Assembly (NCBI GenBank): GCA_963969365.1
Contig: OZ017759.1
Location: 806,001 to 870,000, forward strand
Direction of reading: 5' to 3'
From: Asterochloris sp. CNOR1
Lineage: Eukaryota > Chlorophyta > Trebouxiophyceae > Trebouxiales > Trebouxiaceae
DNA: 64,000 bases
Part shown: one piece after another, positions 10,696 to 21,300 of the stretch
Numbering within the stretch: the stretch's first letter is position 1
Layout of the letters: each line of letters starts with the position of its first letter
Program-made: the position numbers and the translations under genes
The notes under the pieces: model-generated
The model's database searches: none
Seen by the model: only the letters and a program-made list of their open reading frames with translations
What the model was told of the DNA's origin: nothing

Positions 10696-13136
10696 TCATG
10701 GCGGATTGATGAAAGCATTCGCAGCATGCCGAACCCTATGCAGCAGAGTCACAGGCATCTTGTGCACCCGGCCCCCATGTACAGGGGCCGGCTCAGGCGC
10801 CTCCAGTGGGGTGGCCACGCGGTCAGGAGCAAGGAGGGCCTGCTGCACGCGATGCAGCAGGTCTTCGTATCGCTTGACGACCTCCACAGTCCCCTTGTTC
10901 CTTGTGAGCTTGGTGTGGAACACATCAAACTCCCAATGGTTTTCCTCAATGCTGTCGGTGGAAGCATACACAATGTTGTGGCCAGCAAAATAGCTGGCAA
11001 TGACAGCATTGCCGCCTGCAGTAATTGCACTGGGTCAGCAAGATGCTCATACCGCGGTAAGCACAGATGTTTTGATTCAGGCCTACAACCTTACCGTACA
11101 CGCTAATGTAATTGTCGCAAGCGACGTGCACTTGCATCTGCAGCCACATGGCGGAGAAAATTCTGGTGTCTATATTTCCGAGGGACTGTTAGGTGCGGGC
11201 AACACCTCCGGACAATATGAGAAACTGCTGCTGGAAATGCAATATGAGGCTGGCACAGCAGATAAATGTAAACGGGCTCCAGCAAGCGCACCAGAACATC
11301 ATTCCATGTAGCGCCAGGCCTCTCAGCCAGCAGGTCCTGGAACAATACAAGCTCTGGATGGGCTCCCTTGAGCTGTGCATGGTCGTCCAGGTCTGGCATG
11401 TTGTCCCCCTACATGTGCACAGGCTGGCCGTGAGTTTTGAACGCCATCTCCATGCGTACCAGCTCCCTGCTCCAGACTGCAGCGCTGCCAGCAGGCTTCC
11501 TCCCCTGGACGGCACCGCCATGGCCAAGCAGAGCAGCACACCTCAGACCCATGGAATGAAGACAGCCACCTGAGCCCTGACTTGCCTCGGAGCCATCTGC
11601 AGCGTAGCCTGCGTCCACAGACTTGTACTGCCCCCCTGGCCGAATGTACACGACTGTGTAGTAGGGGGTGAGCATCTCTGCAAGTGTCATCAGTGTGGGG
11701 ATATCCAGGAAGTTCTCTGGAGAGCGTTCCCTGCAGGTTCACTTCAAAGCTGGGTGCAAGGAGGAGCAGCAGGGTTGGGTGCAGGTCGGGGGTGAGCTGC
11801 AGGGTCGGGCCATCACAGCGGCAGGTTCTTGTGCTAACCCAAGAGGGGTGCTCACCATTCAGGGGCGTACTTGTTGTGGATGACGACTGAAGGTTTGTCA
11901 AAAGAAATGCTGTTGGCTGAGTAGTGTTTCTTATAGGGCGGCGGAGTCCAGGCATGGTAGTCAAAATTATGGAAGAAATGTGGGGATGGCCTGCAGGCAG
12001 GCAAGCAGCGGACGGCTCCAGGAGCAAACCAGGCCCTTTGGAATGGAAGCCGATCCCCCTTTCCGTGCCCTGAATTTCACAGCAGGCAGCTTGCAGAGCC
12101 TTGCAATGCAGGGCGCGCAATTTGGCAGTGCAGCTGGTTGACTTTTCAAAGGGCTGCACTGAAGGGCCTGCCAGCAGAGCAGTACGGCTGCTGTTCAGCT
12201 GGGGGCATGCTTGACATGCCCAGCTTTAGCAAACCTTGTTGGGGGGCCTGTGCACCACTTTCTGGGGATGCTGAGCTCCTGATGCTGAGGTGAGAAATAC
12301 ATCTGCAGAGCAACATGGGTCCTGCTGTGTGGGGCTGCACCTTCACAGCAACATGCATTTGCTGTGCAGACAAGCCTTCAAAGATGCTTGATGGGCAGCA
12401 TCATGTCTGCAGTGTGGACTGCATGGCCACTGCAGCTCCTCATCGGAGGCAGGTTTTCACTTTCGTCTCATGGGTACGCAGCTGCGCAAACCTACCCAGG
12501 TGCTAGATCCCAGACTGCCAGCCGTCCTGTTCAACATGCCGTGAGCGTGCAGGTGATACAGATACGGGGCCACCAGCTGCAATTCATAGCCAAGCTGCAG
12601 CACAGGCGAGCATGACCGATAATCAGAGCTGTGGAGCAATGATTGCCAAGCTGCAGAACACAAGAGCGGCAAAGACACTTTGGGGCAGTTAAAATGACAG
12701 CAGCAGTGCATGCCCTGACTGCAGAGCAGCATACAATGACTGCAAGCAAGCAGGACAACAAGCAAAGCTGCAGGGCAACGCTAGCCCCATAGCCTGCCTT
12801 TCAAGCCACATGATTTGCTCAGATGAATACGCTTGCTGATTACCTCTCCAAAATAGGCTGCAGATGCCTGAAGCTTTTTGTCGTGAAGATCATAGCAGAG
12901 ACAGAGGCAGTCCTTCCTGGCAAAGCACTCTCCGCTGAAGCCGATGTCCTTCGTACACCACTGCTGTTCCTCGGATGGCCGCTTCCAGTCGCTGTCACCA
13001 TGCCTCTCAGGCACAAGAGCCTGCAGCAGCATTTGAAGGACTTTGTTATGCTTGAGGAAGCCTGGTATCTCAGTACATGTACTGAAGATCGCACCAGGGT
13101 CACCAGGACCACAAGGTTGAGGCTGAGGCCTCGCAT
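10696..13136 (-). CDS. Glycosyltransferase-like protein of an uncharacterised conserved family
   Basis: Exons that join in phase: 11990-11856 (PHFFHNFDYHAWTPPP, then VVIHNKYAPEW), 11730-11586 (ENFLDIPTLMTLAEML, then YYTVVYIRPGG), 11408-11274 (NMPDLDDHAQLKGAHPEL, then VLFQDLLAERPG), 11137-11095 (ACDNYISVYG) and 11015-10696 (GNAVIASYFAGHNIVYAS to the stop). An upstream exon 12594-12496 reads LQLVAPYLYHLHAHGML, and 12844 and up holds a Cys-rich piece (WCTKDIGFSGECFARKDC). From memory, the order HNF-Y, NKY-EW, YIRP, QDLL and SVxGGN-xxASYF is conserved in uncharacterised microbial proteins that resemble GT-B/fucosyltransferase-like enzymes; the reaction is not established. The intron after 11586 starts GCAAGT. 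The N-terminus is unclear: the ATG at 13136 opens a hydrophobic signal-like run (MRGLSLNLVVLVTLV) in a different frame from the domain exon that overlaps it. Confidence 0.65.
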
Positions 13137-14038
13137 GCTGCCACCTAGCGGTCAGCTGCCATAGTGCTTCAGGTTCTCAGAGATTTAGATCTGCCTTGCC
13201 TGTTCAGCAGTTACCCGCTTTCTGACAGCTTTCTGAGGTAAGCAGTTGGATGATTTGACCCCCTCAAGATCAAGCGGACTGGTAGAGTGCGGCTGAGTGA
13301 AGGGGGAGCGAGTGGCCTCGGACTTTGAGCGAGCCAGTCTGACACCAAATCTGGCCACTCGACTCACCTGAAGTTTGCCTCCAGAATGTTTGCAGCACAT
13401 GTTCTGGCAGATCTTGATTGGTGCTGTTCTTGCTTCAACTTGTCAGCACGTTACACTGCCCCCCACCCACCACGCCTCCAGGCTGCAGCCATGCGCAATG
13501 CCTTGACCTGCCTCAAACAGAAGGAAGGTAGCCACTAGGACACGAGAGCTCTGCGTCTGCAGCAGGGAAGGGGCGCCAGGGCATCTGCTGCCCACACCCA
13601 GACTGCAGCTCTTGTGAGATGCTCGCAAAACTCATATAATGCTCCAGACGCATGTGCGTGGGTTCCACTGGGAATGCTGGACAGCTGACAAGCGGCACAG
13701 GCTGCACTGCAAGAGGCAGATGAAAGCCTCACAGCATGCACCATGGCCTGCAGCTGCCCAAGTCAATTCACACTAAGCCTGGGATGATTCATCTATAGAA
13801 CTGGATGAACTGAATCGCAGGCTGCCTGAATGACATGCACACCTTGTTATCGAACTTTTGACTCCAGCAGGCTGCGACCAGCACAGAAGATATCACGGCA
13901 AACAGTGACATATTCTTACAGCAGGGCTGGTATCAGCAGGGACGCAGAGTCTGCAGCTTTTCTGCAGTTGGCGATGAGGGCACAGCAATGGTCACAGTGT
14001 TGGCAAGGTTTGCCTGCAGGCTCTCTGCCCGTCCGCCA
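13137..14038. other. Unassigned spacer between two minus-strand genes
   Basis: This holds the upstream region of the glycosyltransferase-like gene and the 3' flank of the methyltransferase-like gene. A minus-strand open stretch at 13400-13185 (KLQVSRVARFGVRLARSKSE) could be a 5' exon, but no splice join supports it. I see no RNA gene or mobile element. Confidence 0.3.
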
Positions 14039-15597
14039 TCACTGCATCTGCAGCACCATTTTTCTCCTGATGGAGCTGTGAGCTCTGCTGCTCAACAGCT
14101 TCTTCACTGGGTCTGGATCAAGCAGCCCAGCCTGGGCTGAGAGCGCCAAGCTGAATTCCTTGGGCTTCAGCACCACCAGTGTCTGTCCTGAGTAGATGCC
14201 TGCCACCCTGTCATAGTACTTGTCTGCAATAGGATGGTAATGTCCCCTCTGCAGCGGCAAAAGGAGACTGTGCACAATGTCTTCGCAAGGCCAGGCAGGG
14301 CTGAATTAGGTGCACGGCATAGCTGCCTGCCGTCAGCATGCGCAGGCACACAGGTGAGGCTGGCAACCCTGCACAGGCCTGCTGTTTGCCTTCAGCCTGC
14401 CCCAGCACACCGCCTCAGGCCGACCACCAGCCAGTCCATGCTGTGCCTCCTTGCCTTCACACTACATTATGCAGACTGGCACAGGATGCTGCCTCACCGG
14501 GAAGAAGTCATGCCAGAAGACGAGGCTGGTGTTCGTCAGCCAGGGCAGAATGTGCTCAGCGCAGGGACTCCTGGCGCGCCCATCGATCAAAACCCTGTCA
14601 AAGTGGCTCACATTGAACCGCTTTACTGCCCCAGTGTAGTCGCGGAACTGCTCAGCTGTACCTGGCCTGCATGACAACCAGCAGGGGACCTCACAATTCA
14701 ACTTGCAGCAGGAGGAAGGCCATAGAAGGCCACCTACATGCATTATCATCAAGCCAGGGTCTGCATGCCCTCGGTTGCTGGCAGGCAGAGCAATGTGTGC
14801 AATATGGCAGCTCACCCGCCAGGCCACCCCCGGTGCCCCACAGGCACCTCCTCCTGCAGCACAACAAGTGGGAGTGCAGTTGGGTGGCAAAGCTGAGCCA
14901 GGACGTTCATCACGGCAATGCAAGGAATTGACATTGGCAAACAAACCAGAGCTGCTGTGGTGCCAAAGCCTGCTCAGCATGGCTGCATCCTTGCCAGGCA
15001 GTCCTTGGGTACACATACCAGCAGCATGTGTACATTCTGGGCAGCGTTGTCCTCTTCTAGCTTTGCCTGGATTTGCTCAAACCAGCTGCCGTTGTGCTCA
15101 ATGCTGTAGTAGTCCTGCAGGCAGCAATCAATTTGACTACAGCAGCTGCAAGCTGCAGGGATGAGCCTCCGACAGGCAAGTGGCTGATGTGTTGCTGAGG
15201 AGTCGCGCAATGGCAGGACTGAGGCGGCGATACATGCTTCCAGGTGCATCTGATCAGCAGCCCCAAGCTTGATGCAGTGGGTGGCCCAAGCTGTGTGCTA
15301 CCCCACCCTCCCAGGCCGGTGCAGTGTGCATCTGCATGAAGAGTAATGCCAGAGGTGCTGCACTGCTTGCACCAGCCACTGGCACACCTTCACAAAGCTG
15401 CTGAACCAGGAGGTTGAGCCTCCTGCACCATACTCCAGCATGACATGGTGGGGCCTGCAGAGAGTCAGGAACAGCACTCATGCACTGCATAGTACATCTT
15501 CTGCACTGCATGGCCACCTTGAGAGCCCTTCAGCCAGCATGCAGGCTCACTCCAAGAAAGTCTCAATGGTCACCACCTCTTCAAAGCTCATCCACAC
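14039..15597 (-). CDS. Class I SAM methyltransferase-like protein (5' end incomplete)
   Basis: Five exons join in phase on the minus strand: 15597-15551 (VWMSFEEVVTIETFLE), 15454-15388 (HHVMLEYGAGGSTSWFSSFV), 15114-15015 (YYSIEHNGSWFEQIQAKL), an exon starting near 14660 (EQFRDYTGAVKRF, then RVLIDGRARSPCAEHIL) and 14248-14039 (YYDRVAGIYSGQTLVVLKPK to the TGA). EYGAGGST matches the glycine-rich SAM-binding loop, SIEHN the acidic residue at the end of strand beta2, and VLIDGRAR the following active-site strand. This layout is typical of a methyltransferase-like family common in algae and protists. The substrate is unknown; close linkage on the same strand to a sugar-transfer-like gene hints at glycan modification, which is inference. 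Exons upstream of 15597 that carry the start or any signal peptide were not fixed. Confidence 0.7.
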
Positions 15598-16797
15598 CTG
15601 TGGAGGGCAAGCGCAGGGGTCAGCGCCAGCTTGAGAACAGCCCTTTTAGGCGCATGGCAAGACCAGCCCATGGCAATACCAGCCAACTTGTCACCAACCA
15701 TCGGACTAGACTGAACAGTTGGACAGGTGGCCAGGAGGGGCAACTTGCGCCCAGGCCAAGCATATGCCAAGCAGCTGCCGCGTGATAATGTGCTGGATGG
15801 GTGGAGCAAGGGCTGGGATGGAAGATCACCTGTTCTGCGCCCTGATGGGCAGCAGCATAGAGGCGTTTCAAGTGGGCTGCCTCGGCCGCGCTGCTCTCTG
15901 CAAAACTGATACAGAGGCTGACCAGGTGGACCAGCTGATAAATGCTAGACCTTGTGAGCCCATGCATAGCTTAATGCAGATGAGCAAGTGCTGTTTAATA
16001 AGTGATTGGTTCCACCAAGAAAGTTAGAACCCCTTGCTGTGGGGCTGCCGGTCCACAACCAGAGCAGGTCCGCCATGGCAGCAGAGGCAATAAGAGGTTG
16101 TAGACCGCAGCAGTATTGCCCTTTGCCATGGCCTGCTCCAATCGCATACTCTTAAACAAGCGCTCCAGCGCCTGCTCCAGGGCAAGCAGCCCAAGAGGCT
16201 GTCCCACTCAGACCTGCAGCTGATGTACTGCTGGGGGCAAAGCTTGCTACAGGCTGCACAGAAGCCCTGCTGTGCCTCTGGGCAGCTGCCATGGGCCATG
16301 CCATGGCCAGCTTCAGAGGGCAGGATGGCAGCCTGAAGGTGGCTAACTTCTCTCCAGGGCTGCTAGAGCATCAGTCAGCTTTGAGCTGCGTGGCGATGCG
16401 CCTGATTCGCCTCTCTGCTGTTGTCTTCAACTTCTGTTGGACACCACTGTTGATGATGCTGCAGGAGCTGCCATCGACAGCCACTGTTGGTACATGCTGC
16501 ATGCTGGCCTTCAGAGCCACCGTCAAGCTCCAGCCTGTCTGAGCAGGGAGACTGGTTGCTGTAAGATGGGGAGGGCTCTGCGCCAGCAGAGACAGCGCCG
16601 GCTGATCATGTGATGCTGATGCTCTCACAAATGCTGGAAGATCGTCTGGAGAAGCTACGACAATTGCGCATTTTGCAATTAAGCAGGAAGGGCCAAAGGC
16701 CAGCGCAGCATGTCAGGGGATTTCATGCAATGCCCACAACTAGTGCAGCTCGGTGCGCTGGCTGAGACCAACATCCAGGAGCTGACTCATCATAGGT
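15598..16797. other. Probable 5' exons/promoter of the methyltransferase-like gene and promoter of the USP gene
   Basis: Two minus-strand stretches look codon-like: about 15910-15820 (SSAAEAAHLKRLYAAAH) and 16170-16050 (LEQALERLFKSMRLEQAM, helical). Either could belong to the methyltransferase-like gene, but I could not join them by phase. The right part lies upstream of the plus-strand USP gene, making this a divergent promoter region. Confidence 0.3.
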
Positions 16798-18243
16798 ATG
16801 AGCTCCTCGGCCATTGAATGGCATCCGCTGGCGGTGGGCAGGTAGTAGCTCAAAGAGGGGGCTTAGTCCTCGTCGCATGCGACAATTCCCAGGTCAGCAC
16901 TGGGTCCCGGCGTTTTCACTGCTCCCTATGGCCGATGCTCACACTTCCAATCAATGGCCCAGCAAGCCTCCTCATTGCATGCAGAGTGCTCTGAAGTGCC
17001 TACAGTACGCACTGCAGGCATATCAGGGTGAGCTCCCAACTTGCTCTGTGTCTGCCATGGCCGATCATAGCTCATGTAGCGACCATGGTGCAGGCTATGA
17101 ATTCCAGCTGCTCCATGTCATGCATCGCCAGCACATGGAGCTTGCAGGCTACCCTGACGTGCCGTCAAATGGCAAGCAGCTGGAGGTGATGGTCCAGCAG
17201 ATACCATTTAAGCTCAGCAATGCAGCACAGTGTTGTACTTGATGCACCTGTGGCCGACCTTGGCCACTATGTGCCCTGTGAAAGGCTTCAGCTGCCTTCA
17301 CACTGTGCCACCCAGCAATGCAGCAGACTCAATGATGTGCATGGTGCTCTTGTTTGCTATTTGATTATGTACAGGTGCTTTCCCTCAATGCAGCTCAGCC
17401 CTGCAGCGTAGCCCTGCAGTGCTGCTCATGATGCCCCTTCCAGCTGACGGTGTTCCGAGTGTCACCAGCCTTGAACTCGCCCCGTCAGCCTTTCCAGAGC
17501 CCTCAGCCCCTGGCATGCCTTCCTTTGGCGCAGACTGTACCACAGATCAGATAGGTACCCTGCTTCTGCAGATTGAGGACTCGAGCAACTTCATCAGCAA
17601 GAAGCTGCTGCCCATCTGCGACAGCTCTGGCGTTCCAAACAACAAAGTCGCCGTGAGCCGATGTGCTGCTGCTGCATCCTGCCTAGATAGTCACCATGGT
17701 TTGTATGTTTACACCTGCACAAAGCTCGTCAGGGCCTTGTTATTCTTGCGGCATGCCACCTGTATGTGTTCATGTTCAAGCATCCCTCAACCTGAGCTGT
17801 GCCTCAGGGGCCTTCTAAAACATGCTGCAGCCCAATCTGAGGCGCCACCTCATGGCAACGCAATGCGTGGCAATGCATGGCAATGCAATGCATGGCAATG
17901 CGTTGCGCCAATGAGGCTTTTACATTGTGGTGCGCCTCTCTTGGTTGGCCACCCTCATGTTTGCTGCCCGCCTTCTCGTTGGGGCAGTGCTTCGTCAGCA
18001 AACTGCTGGCTACCCCCAATTTCAGCAAATGAATGGATGGTGCTGCAGGCATTCCTGATTGGCGCGGACAGCAGCGGCTCCTCTGCCATTGGCAAGGCAA
18101 TCTGCCAGAGAGCTGAGGACGTCAATGCTGATGTTGTGATTGCATCACGACATAGCAAGGAGGTGCTGGCAGAGGGAATCATGGGGAGCACAAGCGTCTA
18201 TCTGGCCAGGCGCTGCACTAAACCGCTCGTACTGCTGCCTTGA
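16798..18243 (+). CDS. Universal stress protein (UspA fold)
   Basis: Exons 16985-17027, 17094-17185, 17572-17652 and 18049-18243 join in phase. They encode the usual UspA order: a helix SALKCLQYALQAYQ, a strand EFQLLHVMHRQHMEL, a helix with SSNFISKKLLPICDSSG, then AICQRAEDVNADVVIASRHS and the C-terminal EGIMGSTSVYLARRCTKPL followed by VLLP and TGA. The GSTSVYLARR part corresponds to the GS-(V)-(S/T)-xx-V nucleotide-binding loop of ATP-type USPs, though the canonical G-2X-G-9X-G is only partly visible. The first exon, possibly starting ATG at 16798 (MSSSAIEWHPLAVG), should hold the first strand and is uncertain. USPs bind ATP or AMP and act as stress-linked regulators; plant and algal members are cytosolic. 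The stop lies only 132 bp before the NFU start. Confidence 0.8.
17855..17908. repeat. Short GGCAATGCAATGC tandem repeat in USP intron
   Basis: A 10-15 bp unit (CAATGCATGGCAATGC) is repeated about four times just before the last USP exon. It is partly self-complementary. Confidence 0.8.
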
Positions 18244-18375
18244 GTCAGCTTCTTTACAACAGCTGGCCGCCACCAACTCTCGATGACACCGACTGCCTGC
18301 ATGACAACAGCCAGTTTCCACCAATTAGGTCTGCTTTAGGTTTCTGCAAGAAGGATACTTGCAGATCGCCTCGGC

Positions 18376-21300
18376 ATGATGAACATGAATTTCCAGAGCC
18401 AGCAACTGCAGTCAGCGCAGCAGGCTCTGCATGCTCCATGCTGCTCAGCTCGCACACGCACGGCATGTGCGCACAGACATCAAAGATTTGCTTGCCACAG
18501 CTCCCAGCAGGGTGCTACAACTGCAGTGGTAACAGATGTAGCTATCCCTGAAGGCCACAAGGGGCTGCACCAGGCGCTTTATGGAGAGGGCAGCGAGGAG
18601 GCGCACTCTGCTGCGCAGTACGCGCTGAGAAAGGTCTGCTTGCGCTGTGACAGGTGCCACAGACTATCAGCTGGACTTCACCTCAAGCGGTGTCAAGCTT
18701 TCATGCAAGGATGGTCAGGCTTGCCTGATGGAACCAGCAGTGCTGCTCGCTGCAGCCTCACCTTGCTGCAATAGCCAGAAGCATTTTCATGCATGAGGGG
18801 CACTCCGATGCATGCACAGTCGTACGCTGTGCAAGACTTCCCTGCCTGCAGGGTCAGGTTGCGTGGTGCTCAGTTGCGTGACAGCACTACGTTGCCTGCA
18901 GCTGCAGTGCAGGTCTGCCTGAATGCAGGCTGCAGCGCTGGATGCAGGGAGCTGGAGAGGTTGTGCACTTGAGTAAGCGTGCAGGGACTGCACTCCACCT
19001 GGAACCTCCCCTGTGCAGTTCACTATGAACCTCCAAGCTGAATTGCTGAATGTGCATTGCCTGCAGGGAGAGGATGAGGGGCGCTCCCTGGTGCAAGTGA
19101 CAGAGTACATCCTGTCGCGAGATGGAGCCAAGCCTGTGGGCGTGTATGCGCTGTATGACAGCCAGCAGCAGCTGCAATACATTGGACTGGCCCGCAACAT
19201 GGTCCTGGCCATAAAGGTAAGCATCCCCCAGCTGTCAGCAGCAGGGCTTACACAGGTGCCCCTGCTTGAGCACAGAAGTCAGCATCCTGCAGTCATGAGC
19301 CAGCACAATGTTGCGCTGAGCCAGGACACAGCATAGCCACATGGCATGGGTTGCAGGCCCAAGTCATGCATGCACCCCTCATTGCACTACGCGATGCCCT
19401 CCCCATAGGCCAGGCCTACACTGAGCTCTGGCCACTTTATAGCTCAGTGTGGCCGCCCAAAAGGTCAATGAAGGCCTGCAACTCTGGTCGGTTGCATCTC
19501 ATCTGTTCTGTTCTGTTCTGAAAACCCCAGTCCTGTGGCCCTTACCCTGCATGCATACCTTTCGGCTCCGGGGCTCTGCGCCTTCATGCAGGCCAAGGTC
19601 TGTTCAACACAGCACTTGCACTGCTCAGCCTCCCCAGAGGCAGGGGCCCAGTCTGTGCGCCTTCATGCCAATTCTTCTGCGTTGCACAGTCCAAGCTGAG
19701 AGCTGCTCATGCTCTGTAGGGGCACCTCACGCGTGTGGGACCTGAGCTTTGTGCTTATGTAAGGGCCAAGGTCTTCACTGACAGAGCCCTGACATCTCGC
19801 ACCAACCTGGATGCCCAGAGGCAAGCCTGGATCAAGGAGGCAGGCTTCACACCAGCGGGCAATGCTCAGGACCAGGCTTTCTGGGAGGTGAGCCCTGCCT
19901 GGTGTTCGTCAGCATTGTCACATCTGGTATCATCAACCCCCCTCGTGGTGGGTTGTCGCCACCATCTGACAACACGGTGCACCACCTGAGAAAAGCATCA
20001 GTGTGATGCACCACAACGGGTGTTGCCTGTCATTGCAGGAAACATGCTGTGCACGGGCTGCACAAGCTCTGTCAGCACTGCTCTCGCAGGCAGCTGCTTC
20101 AGGGCTGACAAGCAACAGTAGGCTGCTGAGGGGCTAGGCATGTGGAGAAGCATGGATAAATGCAGAGACAGTTGCTTGTGCAATGCTGCGCAACACTCAG
20201 GGGCTCTCGCCGAGGTCGAGCGTGCTTGGTGTGAGGCCATGCTTATCCACTGGGGCAGACAAGAGACGCTCTGTGCGGCTCAGCGGCCCGCTCAAAATTG
20301 CTCTTGTGATCAGCGTTCAAGTCTGGTTGAGTGGCAGTCTTGGCAGCCTGGCAGAGTACAAAGCAGGGCTCTCTGGCCAATTTGGTGTACTGATCTGGCC
20401 CCACAGTCTGGCTGTGTGCCTGCAGGTGTCAGGCAGCAACCTCATCCCCCAGGCCTGACACCTGCAGGCACACAGCCAGAGCCCCATACCTGCTGCCCCT
20501 GCACTGCGGTTGCAGCAATGAATGGTGTTCATGTCTTGGAGGCCTCCTGCTTGCTGCAGGTGTCAGGCAGCAAGGTCATGTCCCAGGCTGAGAGGGAGGA
20601 GTACGAGGACAAGCGTCTTAAAATGAGGAAAGCCATGGGGGACAAGCTGCATGATGAGGCCGCGGCAGCAGAAGTGTCAGGTGGGCTGCTGCACTGCTTA
20701 CGTTTGAGTGTACAGGGCCATGGGGGACAGACAATGCCAATGCAGAGGTGTGACATGCGCTGCTGCACCTGCGCACCCATCTGAAGCCTATGCCAAAACC
20801 TGCACAAGCCCATGCGGGAGAAGCTGCACGCCGAGGCTGCCTCAGCAGAGCCCTCAGGTGGGCTGCTGCGCTGTTTCCCTATGACCACGCAGGTCAGAGG
20901 CTGCTGGTGCAGCCTAGTCCTGTCATGAGGGCACCCACGGCATCTCAAAACCCTCTGGGGCCGCGGCCTTGTCAGCTTGGCTGCTGTAGCTCCTCTCCCT
21001 GTGCAGGCGACCAGCGGCGCCAGAACATGATTGACGCTCTCAGCAAGGATGACTGGAGTGCAGTTATTGAGCAGCAGACCGAGCAGACACTAGGCTCTGG
21101 CGCTGCTGCTGCAAATGGAGCACCACAGGCAAGTCCGTCGATGTCCTGTGGGGGCCAGCTTAGAACACAGCCCTGTGAGTCTAGCCAATCACTGCCGCTT
21201 GGGTTTGCGGTGCACTCCAAAGGTGGCCAAAGCAAAGGCCATGAACCAGTTGGCAAATGCGGGTGGTATGCTTGATGTGCCTCTGCACTGGTGCTTCAGT

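Noticed and set aside
11323-12159. Minus-strand open frame of 278 codons
   Set aside because: It runs through several true exons of the glycosyltransferase-like gene in the wrong frame.
17450-17560. LTVFRVSPALNSPRQPF as an extra USP exon
   Set aside because: It looks like a USP strand, but the exon 17094-17185 already supplies that strand and joins directly in phase to 17572; adding this piece breaks the frame.
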